A stretch of 64,000 nucleotides of DNA, from contig NZ_CP145605.1 in assembly GCF_036884255.1 (NCBI RefSeq), positions 2,914,001 to 2,978,000 of the forward strand, in the 5' to 3' direction. The position numbers and the translations under genes are program-made. Origin of the DNA: Paenibacillus tundrae (GTDB taxonomy: Bacteria; Bacillota; Bacilli; Paenibacillales; Paenibacillaceae). Positions 58,866 through 64,000 of the stretch are shown here, piece by piece; position 1 is the first letter of the stretch; every line of letters starts with the position of its first letter. The notes beneath the pieces are model-generated. The model saw only the letters and a list, made by a program, of their open reading frames with translations. It was not told the DNA's origin and made no database searches.

Positions 58866-61280
58866 TTATTCTGGCCGTTCACCAGCTAAGCGTCGAACCT
58901 CTTTCGCAGTCAGTGCTTTATTATAAATGCTGACCTGATCCATCTTGCCCTTGAAATACGGATCGGCAGTATATCGGCTCTTGCCTAAGTATGCGTCAGT
59001 AACTTGTAAATCTTTGGGGTTATAGGTGATGTCGGTACTACTCGCCACAGATTGGCCATTCACATACAACGTTCCTGTGTCACCCTGGAGTGTAACAGCA
59101 ACATGAACCCATTGGTTGGTGGGCAATGCTTGGGATGCGATCAGACTTTGATCCTTACCCTCATTATGAATGGTGAATTGTAGCGCTCCGTTATGTTGAG
59201 AAGGCGTTAGGAACATATGACGCGTCAAGCCATTGCCGAAATCGAAAATCCGTTGCCATGGGTTACCACCATCCCAGTAGACCCAGCTGCTGAATGTGAA
59301 GTCTGTCGTATCTGTGATAAGTCCAGGTAATTCAATATAGCTGTTTTGTCCATTAAAAGCAGCAGCGAGGGTTTTCTTGTTACCTACGACTGAACTCTCC
59401 ACGTGAAAGGCTTGTCCATGATATCCATTTTTGCTGGAATCCTGTGCAATTTTGGCGAGCTTACTGCCATCAAATCTGTATTCACCAAGTAAAGGCCCTT
59501 TCGCTTGCTCGGGTACGGTGATGTTAAACTTTTGGGTAGTAGATGCATTTCCTTTTGTGATGTTAGCCGTTAATGTTACTTTGGCATCGCCTTTGCCTGC
59601 ACGGGGACGATTCACAACCCCGGTATTGGAGATCACACCTAAATTGGACGAACTCCATGTGATCTTACTATCCCGTGCACCTGATGTGGGAAGGGATACA
59701 TTGAAGAATATATTTTTGGTGTCGCCAATATTCAAATCCTTTTTAACCGCATCAACAACGGCTCGATCCGTAAGCTCAACATCTTGACTTCCCCAGATCG
59801 CAACGCCTGTAGAGGAGAGGGCACTGAAGGTCAGAATCTCGCGCTGAAGATTCGGTTCCCACTCATAGGTAAGTACCCCTTTGTAAGTTACACCTTCTGT
59901 CGTGATGGTAATCTGATTGCGATGATCATCTGTAACACTCCATGTGCCTGTCACTGCGCCGCTAATCTGACCATTAGGAGAAAGGACAACATTTTGAGAT
60001 GTTTTGATTGCAGATGAGATATCTTTTCCATGATTAATCCACTTATACTGACCAGCCACCGAATGACTTGGCATAACATTAGAAGCTTCGTCCAATCCGG
60101 CATAACGATACGGAGACACTGTTGGCCATCCATCGGCATTCATGTGCATTTCATGTACACGGACTTCATGCTGTTCCCCGCGTCCTGGGAAGCGAGAATG
60201 GAAGATCAAGAAGTGCTTGCCACTCTCAGGATCGACATAGGCAGAGTTGTGACCGGGTGATACGTAACCGATACCCTGACCTGTACCCGGATCACCGATC
60301 TGTCTTTGGAACAGGTAATTACCCATCAGCTTAACGCCGAATGGCTCAATAGATGCGTCATCGAAGAGAGGTTTGTCCTTATCTGCCTTAACTTGAATCA
60401 TATCGTTCCCCGCAGCATCGTAAAATGGACCGTCCGGTGTCTTCGAGCGTGCTACCCGAATATTGTATCCTCCAACAGCGTCAAGTCCACCATAGGAGAG
60501 GAACAGATAATAATAGTCCGTCTCTGGGCTATATTGCATATAAGGTGCTTCAATGCGGCTGTGATTACCACCTGTCAGTTTTTTGCCATAACCTTGATTC
60601 GGCAGAGGTTTACCTGTCGTTTCGTCCATCTCCAGAATGAAAATTCCTCCGGAATATGAGCCATACACCATCCATAACTTGCCGTCTTTATCAAAAAACA
60701 CATCGGGATCAACAACGTTGGGATGTTTCGTTGCATCATATATGGTACCATCCTCGCTAATCTGATCCCACATACCCGATTTCAGCAATATCCCCTGATC
60801 CTTATAAGGCCCTTCAATGTTATCAGCGACAGCAACGCCAAGTGCAGAACGAGGAGAGTCGCCTTTGCACGCATTGTAGTACATATAAAATTTGCCGTCA
60901 GCCAATTGAATAACATCGGCCGCCCATAGTGTATCCGTCTGCGCCCATGCTAGAGCTTCTCCAAACTCCTTCGTCACATTAGGAACGACTGGATTATTGT
61001 CCGTAACGCCTGATGCTACGGCCTCCCAGTTCATAAGATCTTTGGATTTAGCGACTTGTAAGTGTGAACCGAATACGTAATAGGTATCGCCAACCTTAAT
61101 AACGGAAGGATCGTGAACAGAAACATCCGTAAATCCAGGTATCGAGTTAAGCGTAGATTGAGTAGTCAATTGTGGTTGGATCACGTCTGAGGTAGAGCTG
61201 TTCGCCATAGCTGAGCCTGGCAATAAACTTGGTGAAGTGAGTAGAGCAGCACTAAGTGCGATAGCCATATAACGCTTCAT
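58866..61280 (-). CDS. Secreted GH43 endo-arabinanase with LamG module
   Basis: An 804-residue exported enzyme. A signal peptide covers residues 1-26 (...PGSAMAN). The GH43 propeller (about 45-385) shows the catalytic base in VHDPSVIKVGDTYYVFG, the pKa-tuning Asp in VVDPDVFF and the acid Glu in HSRIEAPYM. A beta domain follows, then an atrophied Ig-like segment with WSSSNLGVIS, then a LamG/concanavalin-like domain (about 600-800) with LLGEYRFDGS and WVHVAVTLQGDTGTLYVNG. It should cut alpha-1,5-arabinan outside the cell. It is divergent from the GH51 gene, which would finish the products. Confidence 0.92.
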   Translation of the reverse strand: MKRYMAIALSAALLTSPSLLPGSAMANSSTSDVIQPQLTTQSTLNSIPGFTDVSVHDPSVIKVGDTYYVFGSHLQVAKSKDLMNWEAVASGVTDNNPVVPNVTKEFGEALAWAQTDTLWAADVIQLADGKFYMYYNACKGDSPRSALGVAVADNIEGPYKDQGILLKSGMWDQISEDGTIYDATKHPNVVDPDVFFDKDGKLWMVYGSYSGGIFILEMDETTGKPLPNQGYGKKLTGGNHSRIEAPYMQYSPETDYYYLFLSYGGLDAVGGYNIRVARSKTPDGPFYDAAGNDMIQVKADKDKPLFDDASIEPFGVKLMGNYLFQRQIGDPGTGQGIGYVSPGHNSAYVDPESGKHFLIFHSRFPGRGEQHEVRVHEMHMNADGWPTVSPYRYAGLDEASNVMPSHSVAGQYKWINHGKDISSAIKTSQNVVLSPNGQISGAVTGTWSVTDDHRNQITITTEGVTYKGVLTYEWEPNLQREILTFSALSSTGVAIWGSQDVELTDRAVVDAVKKDLNIGDTKNIFFNVSLPTSGARDSKITWSSSNLGVISNTGVVNRPRAGKGDAKVTLTANITKGNASTTQKFNITVPEQAKGPLLGEYRFDGSKLAKIAQDSSKNGYHGQAFHVESSVVGNKKTLAAAFNGQNSYIELPGLITDTTDFTFSSWVYWDGGNPWQRIFDFGNGLTRHMFLTPSQHNGALQFTIHNEGKDQSLIASQALPTNQWVHVAVTLQGDTGTLYVNGQSVASSTDITYNPKDLQVTDAYLGKSRYTADPYFKGKMDQVSIYNKALTAKEVRRLAGERPE

Positions 61281-61373
61281 AAAATTCCCCTTTCATCAAA
61301 CGCCGAATGATAGTTTATTTGTTCATTACCTATTGCCGAATACTTCAGCTACACCTCCTTGATAAAATTTACA

Positions 61374-61387
61374 ATTAACCGCTTTCA
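61374..61387 (-). promoter_or_regulatory. cre-like box upstream of the arabinanase gene
   Basis: Read on the minus strand, TGAAAGCGGTTAAT matches the cre consensus with two mismatches. It lies about 95 bases before the arabinanase start. Confidence 0.4.
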
Positions 61388-61521
61388 TTTGTTATAGTAT
61401 CAATTAATTCATATATTTGTAAACTATAATGTTTATGACATATGGATTGAATATCCATCAAGAATTTAATCCCATTAATCGTTCAATATCCAGCTGAATG
61501 CGATATATTTTCATTTTATTA

Positions 61522-61550
61522 TTGAAAAATGGGTTACAACTAGGTAGTAT
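61522..61550 (+). promoter_or_regulatory. Possible promoter of the GH51 gene
   Basis: TTGAAA (61522-61527), a 17-base spacer, TAGTAT (61545-61550). The rest of the 61281-61632 gap is AT-rich without further features. Confidence 0.35.
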
Positions 61551-61632
61551 AACGTGTATGTATATTGTTTAGATGTTTATTAACTATTTTATATTTATAT
61601 GAATTAAATTCCGGTTACATAGGAGGATTACC

Positions 61633-64000
61633 ATGAGTACATTTAAGAATCAGATGATCGCACATTATACGTTTGATGAACCGACGAACATAGGTCAGGA
61701 CGCCTCGGGCAATGGTCATGATGGAGTAGCTTTTGGAGATCAGAAGCCTAACATTTCTACCGTTCAAGGCAGAACTGCTGCTACGTTTGCAGGGGGAGCC
61801 AATGGATCATCTTATCTTCAGCTGCCTTCCAATCTACTCCAAGATGTAAGCGATAACACAGGGTTGACGGTTTCAACATGGGTTAACTTCGGCAAGGGTG
61901 CCAACGTGTGGGAACGAATTTTTGATTTTGGTAAAGGCGATCAAGGCCCATATGTATTTCTAACACGTCAGTTACGAAGCTCTCTGTATGCGGCTGACGA
62001 TCTCGTGGCCGATCCAGGTCGTGGCTTCGTCAGTGGGGAATGGATGCATATTGCATTATCGATCTCGGGAACAGACAATGGCAAGCAGAGTAGTGCGGGG
62101 CCAATCGTTTATATGAATGGGGAGAAGGTTGCGGATGGCTCCATTAGCCAAACCTCTAGCGGGAATTATGCGAAGCTGCGTAAATGGTTTGATACCTTTA
62201 GCGATATTTCCAACTACAGCCAGAACTATATCGGACGTTCTCAATATGCGGCAGATGTTGACTTTGCTGGCTCGCTCTCCGATCTGCGTATATATCGCGC
62301 AGGCTTAACCATGGATGAAGTGATTGAGGTGATGTGTGAGTCACTGACAGATGAGGAGATTATCAAGCTCGCAGGGGATAAATATCTTTCGTTCCCGACC
62401 AGAATTATTACGAAGGATATTTCATTGCCCTTGAATCTACTGGGTGGCAAGGTGGATGTACAATGGCAGTCTAACCAGCCTGAGTTTCTATCGCATGATG
62501 GGAAGATCCAGACGGTTACTTCGCCGCAAGAAGTTCGTTTAAGCGCTTTGTTAACGAAGGGCAGCAGTACAATCAGCAAGCATTATGATGTTTCCGTTTT
62601 GCCTGAACATTTACCTCCATATTCCATCACCATTCATGGGGATCAGAAGGTCGCTGATATCAGTGAAGTGATGTATGGTTTGTTCTATGAGGACATCAAC
62701 AATGCTGCTGATGGGGGCATTTACGCAGAACTGGTGCAGAATCGTTCGTTTGAATCGTTTGCCTTCGATACGTACTCACATGCATCTGGAGAGTGTGGTT
62801 GTTCGACGGGGCGTAATCGTGAGCCTTTGTTTGCTTGGTCCGGGGACACAGATCGTATGCTTGTACAGCACAACGGTGGATTGAATGAGCACTTTGGTGT
62901 AGATGATCCGGAGACGAATGCTTACTATGTGACTGTGCAAGATGGCGCTACCATTCGTAACCGTGGTTTCTCAGACTCCAATCAGCATTGCGCAATGTCG
63001 ATCCAACAAGGGGAGCGCTATAACTTCACAATCTGGGCCAAAGCGGATGCTCCAGGCACGATAACCGTGCAGTTGCAGGACGCAGATCAACACTCCATCA
63101 GTGAACCCGTCGTTTTGCATGTAGAAGGGGGAGGTACGTGGAAGAAATATGGTGTAGGTGCGCAACAGGCTTCAGCCAACCTCGTCTTAACCGGAACGGC
63201 AACTGCGATGGGACAATTGGTACTGAGCTTTGCAGGTGAACTCTCCATCGACATGGTGTCTTTAATGCCACAGGATGTATGGGGAGCAGCTCCGAACGAA
63301 CAAGGTGATTCCAGTTCTGCACATGCGAACTATAAGGGGAATCCAAACTACCGGCTTCGGAAAGATCTCATTCAGGCGCTTGTGGATCTGCATCCGACAT
63401 TTCTACGTTTTCCGGGAGGCTGTATCTCAGAAGGCTCATTTATATGGGAGAATGTCTATGATTGGAAGGACTCCGTAGGTGAAGTTGAGCTACGCAAAGA
63501 GAACTACAATGTCTGGGGATATATGATGACCATGGGTCTCGGTTATATGGAGTATTTCCAACTAGCGGAGGACTTGAATGCTTTGCCAGTGCCGGTGATG
63601 GCTTGTGGTGTCCTTTGTCAGGCGCGTTCGGACTATGCTCATCCAGCTGGTGGTGCACTGCGGGAATATTATATCAAGAACTTTACGGATCTTATTGATT
63701 TTGCGCTAAGTGTTGATGTGGAGAATAATGAATGGGCTTCGCTACGTGCGCAGATGGGACATCCTGAGCCGTTCGATCTTCGTTACCTGGGGGTAGGTAA
63801 TGAAAACTGGGGAACCGAGTTTTTTGCTAATTTTGAAGTGTTCAAAACATCCATTGATGCGTACATGAAGCTTCACTATCCAGAACATGAGCTGCATATC
63901 ATTTCAACGGTTGGTGCTCAAGCGGATGATGATGCGTATCAGGAGGGATGGAAATTCCTAAGTGGAAATCTCACCGGGTCGGCACAAGTTGCATTTGCAG
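61633..64000 (+). CDS. GH51 alpha-L-arabinofuranosidase with N-terminal LamG (incomplete)
   Basis: The frame runs open from ATG 61633 (AGGAGG just before) to the window end, at least 789 residues; the stop lies outside. There is no signal peptide (MSTFKNQMIAHYTFDEPTN), so it is probably cytoplasmic. Residues 5-230 are a LamG module (WVNFGKGANVWERIFDFGKG; ADVDFAGSLSDLRIYRAGL). An Ig-like spacer follows. The GH51 part begins near 335 (EVMYGLFYEDINNAADGGIYAE) and has FLRFPGGCISEG and the acid/base Glu in GVGNENWG near 722. The nucleophile lies beyond the end. It should release arabinose from arabino-oligosaccharides made by the divergent GH43. Confidence 0.9.
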   Translation, partial: MSTFKNQMIAHYTFDEPTNIGQDASGNGHDGVAFGDQKPNISTVQGRTAATFAGGANGSSYLQLPSNLLQDVSDNTGLTVSTWVNFGKGANVWERIFDFGKGDQGPYVFLTRQLRSSLYAADDLVADPGRGFVSGEWMHIALSISGTDNGKQSSAGPIVYMNGEKVADGSISQTSSGNYAKLRKWFDTFSDISNYSQNYIGRSQYAADVDFAGSLSDLRIYRAGLTMDEVIEVMCESLTDEEIIKLAGDKYLSFPTRIITKDISLPLNLLGGKVDVQWQSNQPEFLSHDGKIQTVTSPQEVRLSALLTKGSSTISKHYDVSVLPEHLPPYSITIHGDQKVADISEVMYGLFYEDINNAADGGIYAELVQNRSFESFAFDTYSHASGECGCSTGRNREPLFAWSGDTDRMLVQHNGGLNEHFGVDDPETNAYYVTVQDGATIRNRGFSDSNQHCAMSIQQGERYNFTIWAKADAPGTITVQLQDADQHSISEPVVLHVEGGGTWKKYGVGAQQASANLVLTGTATAMGQLVLSFAGELSIDMVSLMPQDVWGAAPNEQGDSSSAHANYKGNPNYRLRKDLIQALVDLHPTFLRFPGGCISEGSFIWENVYDWKDSVGEVELRKENYNVWGYMMTMGLGYMEYFQLAEDLNALPVPVMACGVLCQARSDYAHPAGGALREYYIKNFTDLIDFALSVDVENNEWASLRAQMGHPEPFDLRYLGVGNENWGTEFFANFEVFKTSIDAYMKLHYPEHELHIISTVGAQADDDAYQEGWKFLSGNLTGSAQVAFA

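Noticed and set aside
59431..60659. Plus-strand frames opposite the arabinanase
   Set aside because: Antisense shadows of the GH43 gene, without ribosome sites.
62056..63658. Several 60-110-codon frames across the end of the window
   Set aside because: They are out of frame with or antisense to the continuous GH51 frame that starts at 61633 and runs off the window.

Overview
The window looks like a chromosomal stretch of a Paenibacillus-type Firmicute. It has moderate GC, strong AGGAGG-type ribosome binding sites, many TTG and GTG starts, RAT/LicT antitermination, a T-box, a BirA operator, ErmD-style leader control, and a protein set typical of soil Paenibacillus (beta-glucoside PTS, arabinan enzymes, YkcB-type glycosyltransferases, NRPS). 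No rRNA, tRNA, CRISPR array, intact insertion sequence or prophage was seen.

Layout. 1-5.1 kb: beta-glucoside block (6-phospho-beta-glucosidase, LicT antiterminator, EIIBCA permease), with a RAT-terminator before each gene and a cre box on the licT promoter. 5.1-7.1 kb: an Msr-like ABC-F ribosome protection gene with a long attenuator leader that encodes a 14-residue peptide very like the ErmD arrest peptide. 7.1-10.5 kb: biotin uptake, with bioY divergent from an ECF ATPase and an ATPase-EcfT fusion around a perfect BirA operator. 10.6-11.8 kb: a small acidic protein and a GNAT acetyltransferase. 11.8-18.9 kb: an OmpR/kinase pair divergent from a cell-envelope glycosyl-transfer operon (YkcB-like GT-C, GtrB-like, GtrA, GalU). 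18.9-20.5 kb: T-box leader and asd.

20.5-32.8 kb holds mixed metabolism: an aldo/keto reductase with a divergent MerR regulator, a bile acid/Na+ symporter family protein, a DUF6376-like lipoprotein, an SDR, a small zinc-ribbon protein, a TauE permease, a 793-residue two-part isoprenoid synthase, an SgrR-like regulator divergent from an MFS pump, and a secreted copper-amine-oxidase-N-domain protein. 32.8-43.4 kb: a noncoding stretch with a candidate small RNA, a heterodimeric ABC exporter, CtaB, a thioredoxin-reductase-like flavoprotein, a LysE exporter divergent from an XRE-cupin regulator, and a TetR regulator with a DHA2 MFS pump behind a structured leader.

43.4-54.3 kb is the most accessory-looking part. 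It runs from a repeat-rich noncoding stretch with a family of GGACAAGAAC dyads, through an NRPS that lost its 5' end inside a condensation domain (residual C-A-T-C-A-T, predicted Asn then Ser, no thioesterase), to two ABC exporter genes. 54.3-64 kb: a small kinase-like protein, an alpha/beta hydrolase, metE, and a divergent arabinan pair (secreted GH43 arabinanase and a leaderless GH51 arabinofuranosidase that runs off the window end), both carrying a LamG-type module.

The best candidates for something new are the ErmDL-like peptide wired to an ABC-F gene, the fused isoprenoid synthase, the truncated NRPS island, and the noncoding repeat and leader elements at 41.7 and 43.5-43.9 kb. All assignments come from reading the sequence and remembered family motifs; no database search was run.
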